A stretch of 64,000 nt of DNA, taken from Methanothrix soehngenii GP6. GTDB lineage: Archaea; Halobacteriota; Methanosarcinia; Methanotrichales; Methanotrichaceae. The stretch covers positions 2,418,001 through 2,482,000 of the forward strand of contig NC_015416.1 in the NCBI RefSeq assembly GCF_000204415.1, in the 5' to 3' direction. Every line of letters begins with the position of its first letter. Within the stretch, counting starts at the first letter, position 1. Both the position numbers and the translations under genes were made by a program. This document shows, one piece after another, positions 35,120 through 47,760 of the stretch. The notes beneath the pieces are model-generated. The model saw nothing but the letters and a program-made list of their open reading frames with translations, had not been told where the DNA came from and did no database searches.

Positions 35120-37402
35120 TCAATCTCTATTTCTCAGAGCATCCAGGATCAGGATCTTCTCGCTCCTGGCCACGGTATCCCTGACGGTGGCCACGGCATC
35201 GATGTTAGCGGATATGCTGGTGATGCCCATCTCGACCAATTTTTTGGCCATCTCCGGATAGGAGCCAGCCTGGCCACATATGGAGGTCTTGACTCCCGCT
35301 TCGCGGCACTGCTCCACCACATACTCGATCAGCTTCAGGACGGCGGGATGAAGCTCGGAGTACAGCCCGGCCACATTCTCATTGTTTCTATCTACTGCCA
35401 GGGTATACTGAGTGAGGTCGTTGGTGCCAAAGGAGATGAAGTCTATTCCATCCTCAATGAAGTCCTCAATGGTCAGAGCGGCGCCTGGTGTCTCGATCAT
35501 GACTCCTACATCGATCTTATCCAGGTCCAGGCCCTCGTCCCTCATTATGGATTTGGCCTTCTGGAACTCGCTGACATGTTGGACCATGGGCAGCATGATG
35601 CCCACATTGGTCAGGCCCATCTCATGCAGCCTCTTGAAGGCTTTGACCTCCAGGCGGAAGTGATCGGTCTCGGTCATATCCCGCCGGATGCCCCTCCAAC
35701 CCAGCATGGGGTTGTGCTCATGAGGCTCTCCTTCTCCGCCTTCCATGGCCCGGAACTCGTCCGTGGGGGCATCCAGAGTGCGCACCCAGACCGGCCGGGG
35801 ATAGAAAGCATCGGCAACGACCTTGATGCCACTGATCAGCTCCGATATGTACTCCTCAGTCTTCCCGCTCCTGATATACCAGTTGGGTGTCTTGCCCATG
35901 CCTAAGATCATATGCTCGATTCTGAGCAGGCCCACCCCATCGGCCTGGGTAGCAGCTGCCGCCTCTGCCCTGTCCGGCTCGCTGACATTGACCTTGATCT
36001 CCGTGGCGGTCACTGGCTTGGAGTAGAAGACGCCTCCTGCAGTCGCTGGAATGGCAGCCTTCGCTTGCGCGGCCTGAGCCACTATGCCCTCGTAGACGAT
36101 CCCCTTGCCCCCATCCACGGTGATCTCCATGCCGTCCTTCAAAATGCTGGTGGCCTTCTTGGTTCCCACCACTGCAGGACAGCCCAGCTCTCGGCTGACG
36201 ATGGCTGCATGGCAGGCCATTCCGCCCTCATCGGTGACGATGGCACCGGCCCGCTTCATCCCAGGAACCATATCCGGCATGGTCATCTTGGTGACCATGA
36301 TGTCGCCCTGCTTGATCTTGTCCAGGTCTCTGCCGCTGGTGATAATCTTCACAATGCCACTGGCCACACCTGGTGCTGCACCAAGCCCGTTCAAAAGGAT
36401 CTTGCCGCTGCCGGATGCTGCTGGGCCGGCTGCCTTCTTCTCGCTGCTTATGGTGGTGATGGGACGGGACTGGAGGATGTAGATCTTGTTCTTCTCCACA
36501 CCCCACTCGATATCCTGAGGGAGGCCGTAATGCTCTTCCAGGATCTCGCCGTACCTGGCCAGCTCGATTATCTCCTTATCGGTGAGGACCACTGCCTCCT
36601 TCTTCTTGGCAGGGACCTTGGCAGTGGTGGTCTTATGGGTCTTGGCATCTCTGGTGATCATGATCTCTTTGGTGGCGATATACCTGTTCACTATCTTCTT
36701 GGTCTTCCGGTCCACCACATAGTTGTCCGGTGATACGCTGCCGCTGACTACTGACTCCCCCAAACCCCATGCTGCCTCAATGACCACCAGCGGCTCGCCA
36801 GTGCTTGGCTGGGAGCTGAACATCACTCCTGCCTTCTCTGAGTCCACCATCAACTGCACTATTGCGGATAGATTGACCTTATTGTGCTCGAAGCCCTGCT
36901 CAACCCGGTAGAAGATGGCCCTGGCCCCGTAAAGGGATGCCCAGCACTTGCGCACGGCATTGAATACGTCCTCTGCGCCGCGCATATTGAGGTAGGTCTC
37001 CTGCTGGCCGGCGAAGCTGGCGTCGGGCAGATCCTCGGCGGTGGCGCTTGACCTTACCGCCACAAAAACCTGCTTTCCTTCCCTTTTGCACAGCTCCTCG
37101 TAGCGGGTTTTTATGGCCTCTTCAATGTCCTTCGGCACCTTGGCATCCATGATGAGCTTTTTTGCCGTCTGCTCGGCTCGATGAAGCTCAGTCTCCTGGT
37201 TCACATCGACGTTAAGTGCCTCAAAGAGCTTATCCGCGATGCCCGCCCGGTTAATGAAATCCCTGAAGGCCTGAGCAGTGACCGCAAAACCACCAGGAAC
37301 GGGAACGCCTATACCGATCATCTCGCCGAGGCTTGCGCCTTTGCCGCCGACAATGGACAGGTCTTCCTTGCCGACATCCTCCAACCATACAACAGCTTCC
37401 AT
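35120..37402 (-). CDS. ppsA: Phosphoenolpyruvate synthase
   Basis: 760 residues. The N-terminal ATP-grasp domain starts VGGKGASLGEMIGIGVPVPGGFAVT. The central phosphohistidine domain has GGMACHAAIVSRELGCPAVVGT, and the C-terminal PEP-binding barrel has SFGTNDLTQYTLAVDRNNE and the cysteine of SICGQAGSYPE. It converts pyruvate, ATP and water to PEP, AMP and phosphate, the entry to gluconeogenesis from acetate-derived pyruvate. mfnA follows on the same strand with overlap or close spacing. Confidence 0.95.
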   Translation of the reverse strand: MEAVVWLEDVGKEDLSIVGGKGASLGEMIGIGVPVPGGFAVTAQAFRDFINRAGIADKLFEALNVDVNQETELHRAEQTAKKLIMDAKVPKDIEEAIKTRYEELCKREGKQVFVAVRSSATAEDLPDASFAGQQETYLNMRGAEDVFNAVRKCWASLYGARAIFYRVEQGFEHNKVNLSAIVQLMVDSEKAGVMFSSQPSTGEPLVVIEAAWGLGESVVSGSVSPDNYVVDRKTKKIVNRYIATKEIMITRDAKTHKTTTAKVPAKKKEAVVLTDKEIIELARYGEILEEHYGLPQDIEWGVEKNKIYILQSRPITTISSEKKAAGPAASGSGKILLNGLGAAPGVASGIVKIITSGRDLDKIKQGDIMVTKMTMPDMVPGMKRAGAIVTDEGGMACHAAIVSRELGCPAVVGTKKATSILKDGMEITVDGGKGIVYEGIVAQAAQAKAAIPATAGGVFYSKPVTATEIKVNVSEPDRAEAAAATQADGVGLLRIEHMILGMGKTPNWYIRSGKTEEYISELISGIKVVADAFYPRPVWVRTLDAPTDEFRAMEGGEGEPHEHNPMLGWRGIRRDMTETDHFRLEVKAFKRLHEMGLTNVGIMLPMVQHVSEFQKAKSIMRDEGLDLDKIDVGVMIETPGAALTIEDFIEDGIDFISFGTNDLTQYTLAVDRNNENVAGLYSELHPAVLKLIEYVVEQCREAGVKTSICGQAGSYPEMAKKLVEMGITSISANIDAVATVRDTVARSEKILILDALRNRD

Positions 37403-37529
37403 TAAATCATCCGCCCAATATTACAGGTCAATATGCCCACCCCTCCATCATAACATTATATGAAGCTTTCACATGATATCTAGAATATATACAAAAGCAT
37501 TTATCCAGGATCATTCAAGTCTATGCTGC

Positions 37530-38684
37530 ATGTTCAAACGCTTTTCCGGGGCAATAGCGGCGAGAAGGATGCTCTTGGAGCGATGTCTTCCCCTCAAGGA
37601 TATTGAGGAGCTGAATACCTCCTGTGCATTAGATCGAGTAGCATCGGAGGACATCCGCTCTTCTGCTGATCTTCCTGCCTTTGACCGGTCGGCCATGGAC
37701 GGCTATGCCGTTCGATCTACTGATACCAAGGGCGCCAGGCCGTCCGGTCCCAGATTCATCCCGGACTTCATACCTCAGCGTACAGGGATGGTGGTTCCCG
37801 AAGGATATGATGCCATCGTGATGCTTGAGGACGCCAGGGTTCGCGGCGAGGTGCTGGAGGTGACTGCCGAGGCTCACGCCTACAAGAATGTGGCCAGAGC
37901 GGGCGAGGACGTGATGGAGGGGGATACGATCTTCACCGAGGGGCACAGGCTGAGACCTCCTGATCTCGCCCTGATCTCTGCTCTGGGAATTGATAGGGTC
38001 AGGGTTTATGCAAAGCCGGACGTGGTCATAATCCCCACTGGCGGCAAGCTGGTGGATATCGGCGCCCGCAGGCTTGAGCCTGGAGAGGCCTATGAGATCA
38101 ATGGCCTCATGGCCCGACTCTATATAGAGAAATGGGGGGCAAATGTCCGTAAGACGAAGATAGTCCCGGACGATTCTGAGCGAATTCGCGAGGCCATCAG
38201 CTCAAACCTGGATGCCGACATGATCGTCATCATCGGCGGGACCAGCGTTGGGGAGAAGGACTATGCCCCCCGCATATTATCGGAGATGGGAGAGCTTTAT
38301 GTGCATGGGGTCCGCCTCCAGCCGGGCAAGCCCACTGCCTTCGGGGACGTGGCCGGCAGGCCGGTGATCTGCCTGCCCGGCTATCCGGTGGCAGCGCTCT
38401 CCAATCTGTATCTTTTCATCCGTCCGGCCATAAAGAGGATGGCTCATCTGGATGATGAGCCGCAGCGTGTTCAAGCCAGAGTGGTCCGCAAGATGACCTC
38501 CAAGCCCGGCTATCTGAGCCTGGTCCGGGTGGCCTTCAGAGAGGATGGCCAGGTAGAGCCGATCATGGTCTCCGGGGCGGGGATACTGAGCTCCGTGGCC
38601 CGGGCGGACGGTTTTGTGGTTGTGCCCGAAGAGCTGGAGGGATTCGAGGAGGGGGATATGGTGGAGGTTGTGCTCTACGAATGA
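37530..38684 (+). CDS. moeA: Molybdopterin molybdenumtransferase (MoeA)
   Basis: 384 residues from ATG 37530 (the frame is open to 37473). MoeA layout: the N-terminal domain with LPAFDRSAMDGYAVRSTDT, RAGEDVMEGD, the central MoaB-like domain with TGGKLVD and IIGGTSVGEKDY, and PGKPTAFGDVAGRPVICLPGYPVAAL. The beta-barrel C-terminal domain is present. It inserts Mo or W into molybdopterin, needed for formylmethanofuran dehydrogenase. A TATA-like ATATATAC at about 37487 lies 40 bases upstream. Confidence 0.93.
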   Translation: MFKRFSGAIAARRMLLERCLPLKDIEELNTSCALDRVASEDIRSSADLPAFDRSAMDGYAVRSTDTKGARPSGPRFIPDFIPQRTGMVVPEGYDAIVMLEDARVRGEVLEVTAEAHAYKNVARAGEDVMEGDTIFTEGHRLRPPDLALISALGIDRVRVYAKPDVVIIPTGGKLVDIGARRLEPGEAYEINGLMARLYIEKWGANVRKTKIVPDDSERIREAISSNLDADMIVIIGGTSVGEKDYAPRILSEMGELYVHGVRLQPGKPTAFGDVAGRPVICLPGYPVAALSNLYLFIRPAIKRMAHLDDEPQRVQARVVRKMTSKPGYLSLVRVAFREDGQVEPIMVSGAGILSSVARADGFVVVPEELEGFEEGDMVEVVLYE

Positions 38685-38903
38685 GTGGAAGGAGAGGAAG
38701 AAGGATCCGCAAGTCTCTGCAGCGAGCAGCAATAATCCGATTGCCGCCTGCCAAAAATGAGCATCCAACAATGTTTTCCTGCTTTGATATCAGGATAGCT
38801 CGAATATTGGCTTTATATGGCCGCCATCAATCCAAATGAAACCATCATTTTTTATCCCTGCACCTCGATCCCAATGCGGTGACTTTCCCTGAACGCCGGC
38901 CGG

Positions 38904-39191
38904 ATGCTCGTCAAGATAAACAGGCTATCAGCCTGGGTACTTCTCATATTCATGATCATCTTCTTGATATCGGGATACGCCTGGAACAATGGAATCCTTC
39001 TTCCTCTACGTCAGGCCAAACATATGCACACAGAGCTGGACCTGTACCTGGTCTTCTTCTTCCTGGTGCATGTACTGATCAGCACCAAATTCACCCTGGC
39101 CCGCTGGAGGGTGGGGCACGAAAAGCTGGTGAATCTGCTCCTCATCGCCATCGGAGTTCTATCCTTCTGGTCTATCCTTGGCATCGATTAG
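38904..39191 (+). CDS. Small three-helix membrane protein
   Basis: 95 residues with three hydrophobic helices (LSAWVLLIFMIIFLISGYAW, LDLYLVFFFLVHVLISTKFT, LVNLLLIAIGVLSFWSILGI). Histidines in KHMHTELD and in LVHVLI sit where DUF4405/cytochrome-b-like proteins bind haem, but two histidines are too few to claim this. Function unknown. It stands alone; a TTTATATG box at about 38810 may be its promoter. Confidence 0.55.
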   Translation: MLVKINRLSAWVLLIFMIIFLISGYAWNNGILLPLRQAKHMHTELDLYLVFFFLVHVLISTKFTLARWRVGHEKLVNLLLIAIGVLSFWSILGID

Positions 39192-39313
39192 AGGATATGA
39201 GATTCTCCTCCAATTTTTTCTGCAACTGCTGCCGCAATCGATGCTTCTGGAGTTCGATCAAGACCACAAGATTTATAACCTAACGTTACTAACCATAAGT
39301 TCAATGAATTATT

Positions 39314-42240
<2,927 letters not shown>

Positions 42241-42268
42241 AAACTTAATGATTTGGAAAGAGAAAAGC

Positions 42269-44236
42269 ATGGAGACAAAGCACCAAATATATAGTCAAGA
42301 ACAACCAATAATTGCTGTGAGGACCGAAAAATTGACTTCAGAAGACGAGTCTAATGAACTGCTCGGCGATATTAAATTCGAGGATACGAGCAGCATAACC
42401 GTACCTGAAAACCTCATAGATCAGGTTATTGGCCAGGACGAGGCAGTTGAGGTGATCAAGAAGGCGGCAAGCCAGAGAAGGCATGTCATGCTCATAGGGT
42501 CGCCTGGTACTGGCAAGTCAATGCTCGGCAAAGCAATGAGCGAGCTTCTTCCGGTGGAGGATCTGCAGGATGTTCTGGTCTATGCCAATCCAGAGGATAA
42601 CAATACCCCCAGGGTTCGCGTCGTTCCCGCGGGCAGGGGCAAACAGATCGTCGATGCCCAGAAGCTGGAGGCAAGAAAGAAGGTCCAGACGAGAAATATG
42701 TTCTTGATGATCATCGTAATGGCCCTTATCGTCTACGCCTATTATATGGGCCAGCTTCTTTTCGGAATCATAGCCGCAGCATTGCTGTTCATCTCTTTGC
42801 GCTATATGCTGCCCAAAGAGGATGCCATGGTCCCCAAGCTGTTGGTGGATAACAACGGCAAGAAGAAGGCGCCCTATGTGGATGCCACCGGGGCTCATGC
42901 CGGGGCATTGCTGGGAGACGTCCGTCATGATCCTTTTCAGTCCGGCGGCCTGGAGACGCCATCCCACGAACGGGTTGAGTGCGGCTCCATCCATAAAGCC
43001 CACAAAGGAGTGCTGTTCATCGATGAGGTGAACACCCTCCGGCCGGAGTCACAACAGAGCCTCCTCACCGCCCTGCAGGAAGGGGTCTATCAAATAACCG
43101 GTCAGAGCGAGAGAAGCTCCGGCGCCCTGGTGAGGACCGAGCCCGTTCCCTGCAGCTTTATCATGATCGCGGCCGGAAACCTGGATGCTGTTCAGGGAAT
43201 GCATCCAGCACTCCGGTCGCGCATCAAGGGCTATGGTTATGAGGTCTACATGCGGGATACCATGGAGGACACCCTGGAGAACAGGAACAAGCTAATCAGG
43301 TTCGTGGCTCAGGAGATCGTGAGAGACGGAAAGATCCCCCACTTCACTCAAGATGCAGTGGCGGAGATCATGAGAGAGGCCAAGAGGCGTTCGGGCAGAA
43401 AGGGGCATCTCACCCTCATGCTCCGCGACCTGGGTGGCCTGATCAGGGTCTCTGGAGATGTAGCCCGGGCGGAATCCTCTCACCTTACCGAGGTTAATCA
43501 CGTCATGCAGGCCAAGAAGATGGCCCGTTCGGTCGAGCAGCAGCTGGCAGACAGATACATGGAGAGGCGCAAAGACTACAGCATGTTCCACTCCTCCGGA
43601 GATGAGATCGGCAGGGTCAACGGCCTGGCAGTCATGGGCGACTCGGGCATTGTTCTGCCCATCATGGCCGAGATCACCCCTGCTCAATCCAAGGAAGAGG
43701 GCAAGATCATCGCCACTGGAAAGCTGCAGGAGATCGCTAAAGAGGCGGTGACAAACGTCTCTGTGCTGATCAAGAAGTTCCTGGGCGAGGATATCACCAA
43801 GAAGGACGTGCATATTCAGTTCATAGGCACATATGAGGGTGTAGAGGGCGATAGCGCATCCATCTCCATCGCCACTGCTGTCATATCCGCTTTGGAAGGG
43901 GTGCCCGTGAAACAGACGGTAGCCATGACCGGCTCGCTCTCCGTGCGGGGAGATGTCATGCCTGTGGGCGGAGTCACCCAGAAGATCGAGGCTGCTGCCC
44001 AGGCGGGAATCAAGACTGTCCTCATTCCCAAATCCAATATGGGGGATGTCCTGATAGATGATTCCATGAAAAACTCTATTGAGATCATACCCGTATCCAA
44101 TATCAGCGAGGTCTTCGAGTTTGCCATGGGTAGCCAGAGGACCAGGCTGATAGAGAAACTGAAGAAGTTCGCCACCGAGAAGAAGATCGGCATCAACATC
44201 CCAGAGACGATCCCCACCCCCATCCGGAGCATCTGA
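42269..44236 (+). CDS. lonB: Archaeal membrane-anchored Lon protease (LonB)
   Basis: 655 residues from ATG 42269 (ATG 42248 or 42224 would overlap or abut the CDC48 stop). Walker A GSPGTGKS is split from Walker B VLFIDEVNTL by an insertion holding two membrane helices (MFLMIIVMALIVYAYYMGQLLFGIIAAALLFI), the hallmark of LonB. The protease domain has the catalytic serine in EGDSASISIA and the lysine in GGVTQKIEAAAQAG. An ATP-dependent protease facing the cytoplasm; it degrades membrane and damaged proteins. Confidence 0.95.
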   Translation: METKHQIYSQEQPIIAVRTEKLTSEDESNELLGDIKFEDTSSITVPENLIDQVIGQDEAVEVIKKAASQRRHVMLIGSPGTGKSMLGKAMSELLPVEDLQDVLVYANPEDNNTPRVRVVPAGRGKQIVDAQKLEARKKVQTRNMFLMIIVMALIVYAYYMGQLLFGIIAAALLFISLRYMLPKEDAMVPKLLVDNNGKKKAPYVDATGAHAGALLGDVRHDPFQSGGLETPSHERVECGSIHKAHKGVLFIDEVNTLRPESQQSLLTALQEGVYQITGQSERSSGALVRTEPVPCSFIMIAAGNLDAVQGMHPALRSRIKGYGYEVYMRDTMEDTLENRNKLIRFVAQEIVRDGKIPHFTQDAVAEIMREAKRRSGRKGHLTLMLRDLGGLIRVSGDVARAESSHLTEVNHVMQAKKMARSVEQQLADRYMERRKDYSMFHSSGDEIGRVNGLAVMGDSGIVLPIMAEITPAQSKEEGKIIATGKLQEIAKEAVTNVSVLIKKFLGEDITKKDVHIQFIGTYEGVEGDSASISIATAVISALEGVPVKQTVAMTGSLSVRGDVMPVGGVTQKIEAAAQAGIKTVLIPKSNMGDVLIDDSMKNSIEIIPVSNISEVFEFAMGSQRTRLIEKLKKFATEKKIGINIPETIPTPIRSI

Positions 44237-44240
44237 TCGC

Positions 44241-45560
44241 TTGACAGCGGAGTTCTATGATACCCGCATTCTGCAGGGGAGTCGAACCAGGATCGTTCTG
44301 GACAATGGAAAGCTTGAGGAGATAGCCCAGGTGCCCTTCCAGGGGGCATCGGTTCGGGCTCTTTTTGGCGGTGCCTGGGGTTTTGTAACCACCGATCGGG
44401 TGGACGGTCTTGGCCAGGAGATAGATCTGGCCAAGCGCATTGCTCGGAAGATCGGCCGGAAAGAGGATCTCAGTCTGGCAGAGGCTCCGCCCGGCAGAAG
44501 CGTGTTGGTGCCAGTTAAAAGAGATCCAAAAGACCTATCTTTAGAGGAGAAGGTAGCCCTTTTGAGAGAGATCGAGGACGCAGCGAAGGTGGAGGGCATA
44601 TCCTCGACCCAGGCGGTCTACTCAGAGATGGATCTGGTAGCCCACTATTCTAGTTCTGAGGGCCTGGATCTGGAATCAAGGATGACCAGAATGGGCTTTG
44701 TGATCAGCGCTGTGGCTCATAGGAATGGCCTTTATCAGACCGATGGCGAAGGCAGAGCCGGTGTGGGCGGCCTGGAGCTATTCGACCGGGAAGATCCAAT
44801 AGCTCTGGCCAGGCAGGTGGGGGAGACGGCGGTCGCCCTCCTGGATGCCAAGGCGGCGAGAGGAGGGACTCACCCTGTAGTCTTGGATCAGGAGTTGGCC
44901 GGGGTGTTCGTCCATGAGGCGGTGGGCCATGCCACTGAGGGAGACATAATCCTGGAGGGGGACTCGTGCCTGGAAGGAAAGCTGGGCCAGAGGATAGGAT
45001 CGGAGCTGGTGACGGTCAAAGACGACCCCAGCCTGATGCTCAACGGCTACTATCCCTTCGATGATGAGGGAAGCCGAGCCCAGGAGACGGTTCTGGTGGA
45101 GAATGGTGTGCTTCGGTCATACCTCAACACCCGCGAGACCGCAGCCAGGTTAGGTGGTGTGCCGCGCAATGCCCGAGCAGAGGGGATTAGCCGGCCGGTA
45201 GTGCGGATGAGCAATACCTACATCGCCAATGGTGACTGGAAGCTGGAGGAGATCTTAGAGGAGCTTAAAAGCGGGATCTATCTGGCAGGGAGCCGGGGGG
45301 GGCAGGTCAGCACCGGCGAGGGAATCTTCCAGTTCAATGCCAAGAAGGGCTATATCGTGGAGAACGGGGAGAAGACGCAACTGTTGCGAGATGTATCCCT
45401 ATCCGGAAAGATCCTGGAGACGCTCTTGCATGTAACGGCTGTGGGCGACGACCTGCGGTATAACAGCGGTCGATGCGGAAAGTCCGGCCAGCTGGTGCCT
45501 GTGAGCGACGGATCGCCCCATCTGCTCGTCGACAGGGCCACTGTGGGCGGAACGGGATAG
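44241..45560 (+). CDS. tldD: TldD-family metalloprotease
   Basis: 439 residues from TTG 44241, five bases after lonB. Metal motif HEAVGHATEGD (about residue 227); family motifs FGGAWGFVTTD, the central EGLDLESRMTRMGF and the C-terminal STGEGIFQFNAKKGYIVENGEKT and GRCGKSGQLVPVSDGSP. TldD works as a heterodimer with TldE/PmbA in known systems to trim unfolded peptides; no PmbA gene is adjacent here. Its position behind CDC48 and LonB suggests a role in protein turnover. Confidence 0.9.
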   Translation: MTAEFYDTRILQGSRTRIVLDNGKLEEIAQVPFQGASVRALFGGAWGFVTTDRVDGLGQEIDLAKRIARKIGRKEDLSLAEAPPGRSVLVPVKRDPKDLSLEEKVALLREIEDAAKVEGISSTQAVYSEMDLVAHYSSSEGLDLESRMTRMGFVISAVAHRNGLYQTDGEGRAGVGGLELFDREDPIALARQVGETAVALLDAKAARGGTHPVVLDQELAGVFVHEAVGHATEGDIILEGDSCLEGKLGQRIGSELVTVKDDPSLMLNGYYPFDDEGSRAQETVLVENGVLRSYLNTRETAARLGGVPRNARAEGISRPVVRMSNTYIANGDWKLEEILEELKSGIYLAGSRGGQVSTGEGIFQFNAKKGYIVENGEKTQLLRDVSLSGKILETLLHVTAVGDDLRYNSGRCGKSGQLVPVSDGSPHLLVDRATVGGTG

Positions 45561-45596
45561 AGAAGAATCCAAGAGATAAAATTAAGATGGTCTGGA

Positions 45597-46394
45597 TCAG
45601 CTGCGGTTCAATGCTCGATCCAGGTTGCTGTTTACCATCTCCAGGCTGGTATTGGTTATCTCTGCCTTCAGCCAGTCCCAGGCGGCCTGAGTTGCTCGAT
45701 TTAGCTTCTCTCCTGCAGCATCCTCGATCCGGGATAGTAGACCGTTCTGGCTGTCGTTCTGCCATCCATCATTCTGCGTCCCTTTCTGCTCTTGATCGGA
45801 TCCCTGCAAGCTCTCTTCCAGCCTCTCTCGCAGATTCTCCTCCACCCTTTGCAGAGTATCAGAGTTGCTCTTCTCTGAGTTATGCTCCTCTCTCCAGTCT
45901 TTCGGATCGAACTCATTGTCCGTCTGATTCGCCAGGATCGCATGACCGGCATCCACCAGCAAGAGGTTGAAGTTGGGGTAAGGGATGGGCTGGCCATAGG
46001 CTCCGGCTAGATAGGCTACTGCAATCAGCCTGCCCTCATCATCCTGTCCCCGGTTGAAGTCGTCAACATCCAGGTAGACCCTCTTGTCCATGAGCACGGC
46101 ATATGTGAAATCCCTGGCCGCTGGGCCCTGGATTGCCTTCATATCCGGTGAACGGACGTCGGCCAGAGTGATCCGTTCCACACTGTCTGTAATTCTGGAG
46201 TCGGCCTTCTCTATCCTGAGGTCGAATGTATCGCCATCGATCACATTTGTGACTACTCCGTAGACCTCGTCTGGGGAGGCCGAAGATCCGGGCAGGAGGG
46301 ATAGCACCGAAAAAATTGTCAATATCATAACGAATAACCGGAGGAGGTAAGATATATTTAATTCCAAATATCTCCTTTTGCCATAAGCTCTCAT
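45597..46394 (-). CDS. Exported staphylococcal-nuclease-like protein
   Basis: 265 residues with an N-terminal hydrophobic segment (about 16-38) and then an SNase-like OB fold: VTNVIDGDTFDLRIEK, RITLADVRSPDM and DEGRLIAVAYL. The usual catalytic glutamate of the TPE motif is aspartate here (RSPD), and the arginine after DEG is kept, so activity is uncertain. The C-terminal third is a charged Gln/Glu/Ser-rich helical tail without known family. It overlaps the upstream Ig-like membrane protein by four bases and is probably co-exported with it. Confidence 0.72.
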   Translation of the reverse strand: MRAYGKRRYLELNISYLLRLFVMILTIFSVLSLLPGSSASPDEVYGVVTNVIDGDTFDLRIEKADSRITDSVERITLADVRSPDMKAIQGPAARDFTYAVLMDKRVYLDVDDFNRGQDDEGRLIAVAYLAGAYGQPIPYPNFNLLLVDAGHAILANQTDNEFDPKDWREEHNSEKSNSDTLQRVEENLRERLEESLQGSDQEQKGTQNDGWQNDSQNGLLSRIEDAAGEKLNRATQAAWDWLKAEITNTSLEMVNSNLDRALNRS

Positions 46395-46768
46395 GATAGG
46401 CTCACCTTCAGCTCTACAGATCGGTTTCTGCTGCCGTTGACGGCAATAAGCCTGTATATGGTATCCTCAGAGGGAGATATAGATATGGATCCCTCCAGGG
46501 CGACCGGGCCGATATCCTGGTCGATCTCGACCAGGCTTGCGCCGACAACCCTCCAGCTGAGAACAGAGGACTGGCCCGGTGCCAGGAATTCCGGTTCGGC
46601 ATCGAAGAACTCGATCACCGGATAGGGTGATCCCAAGAAGTTCAGCGCCAGTATTCCACCGGCGAGGATCGCCAGCAGCGCACCAAACCAGATGACAATC
46701 CCTAGCGGTGTTTTCCAGAAGGACTTTTGCATCTCCCAGTAGGTCTTCTTTTGAGCCATCGTATGCAA
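46391..46768 (-). CDS. Single-pass membrane protein with Ig-like ectodomain
   Basis: 125 residues. A short basic cytoplasmic N-terminus and one membrane helix (about 22-45, IVIWFGALLAILAGGILALNFL) precede a beta-rich ectodomain (VIEFFDAEPEFLAPGQSSVLSWRVVGASLVEI and TIYRLIAVNGSRNRSVELKVSLS). This resembles small Ig-like modules with the motif PG-S-LSW. It has no enzyme motif. It overlaps the nuclease-like gene by four bases and is probably its membrane partner. Confidence 0.65.
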   Translation of the reverse strand: MHTMAQKKTYWEMQKSFWKTPLGIVIWFGALLAILAGGILALNFLGSPYPVIEFFDAEPEFLAPGQSSVLSWRVVGASLVEIDQDIGPVALEGSISISPSEDTIYRLIAVNGSRNRSVELKVSLS

Positions 46769-46819
46769 ATATGAGACAATTCTGGTTATTATACTCTGCT
46801 CTTCGGATATTGCGAGCGT

Positions 46820-47719
46820 TCACCCTCTTCTGTCCGCTTGCATCTCCATCTCTTCCAGAGCCTTCAGGCTATGCTCTTTCAGTATCTGGACGATGCCTTC
46901 GATCTCGCCCAGGGCCGATAGATGAAAATCAACCTCAATTCCCGCCCTCTCCAGAGAGCTCTTCCATGAATCTGGAGCAGGCCCCGAGATATCGTTTTCG
47001 GCATGCCCTCCGGCTACAAGCAAAAAGGGGCGCAGCCTGACCTTTTGCGCGCCGATGACCTTCAGCTCGTCTATCATCTCCAAGAGGCTCGGAAAGCCCT
47101 CTATGGTGCCCAGTAATACCTGGCCATAGTCCTTCTTCAAGACTTGAGCCATCTGGGAGTAGATGGCGTCCGCCGGGTGGCCGGTACCATGGCCTGCCAG
47201 CAGCACCGCTTCCTTTTTCGATTCGACTGCGAACTGGCTCTTCCTGACTGTCTCATCTCCCTCTTTTGATTCTGCATCTCTGCTGGGCCTCCACAGGTCT
47301 GGCAGTGCCTCTGAGACCCTCCGGCAGTCCTCGAGGCAGGAAAGGAGAGGAAGGCCGATCGTGATCTTCAGCCTCCTTTCCGGATCGGCATCCTTCTTTT
47401 CGTACTCTCTTGATAGGGATACCAGTCGATGGAACTCCCCACCGGGAACGATCTGCAGGGATTGGACCACCACCTGTTTGCAGCCCTGGCCGGAGAGTTT
47501 GCCCAGGGCCTCCTCGATATTCGGGATGGCGATTCCTTCTCGCTCCTGGAGCCTCTTTATCATAAGACGAGAGGTGAAGGCTAAAAGAACGGGCATGCCG
47601 GGATAATCCTTTCTGTATAGAGCCAGGATATTCTCATATGTGGCCATCGCTCTGGGTGAGGCAGAGCCATAGGGAACCAGGAGCATACCTGTCTTTTCCG
47701 GGGAGTCAATCAGCATCAT
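46820..47719 (-). CDS. cbiK: Anaerobic sirohydrochlorin cobaltochelatase (CbiK)
   Basis: 299 residues, CbiK family: N-terminal LLVPYGSASPRAMATYENI, VQSLQIVPGGEFHRL, then the metal-binding histidine in LLAGHGTGHPADAIYSQM, the glutamate of GTIEGFPSL and the histidine of LLVAGGHAENDISG. It inserts cobalt into sirohydrochlorin early in cobalamin synthesis, a heavy demand in methanogens. It probably stands alone or is the last gene of a minus-strand run from the AhpD-like gene. Confidence 0.9.
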   Translation of the reverse strand: MMLIDSPEKTGMLLVPYGSASPRAMATYENILALYRKDYPGMPVLLAFTSRLMIKRLQEREGIAIPNIEEALGKLSGQGCKQVVVQSLQIVPGGEFHRLVSLSREYEKKDADPERRLKITIGLPLLSCLEDCRRVSEALPDLWRPSRDAESKEGDETVRKSQFAVESKKEAVLLAGHGTGHPADAIYSQMAQVLKKDYGQVLLGTIEGFPSLLEMIDELKVIGAQKVRLRPFLLVAGGHAENDISGPAPDSWKSSLERAGIEVDFHLSALGEIEGIVQILKEHSLKALEEMEMQADRRG

Positions 47720-47760
47720 ATCAAGCTCCTCAGAAAATATATCGCCATCGGCAAAAATAG

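Noticed and set aside
38277-38771. 164-codon minus-strand frame opposite moeA
   Set aside because: Shadow of moeA; composition and His/Gly-rich content are typical of antisense translation.
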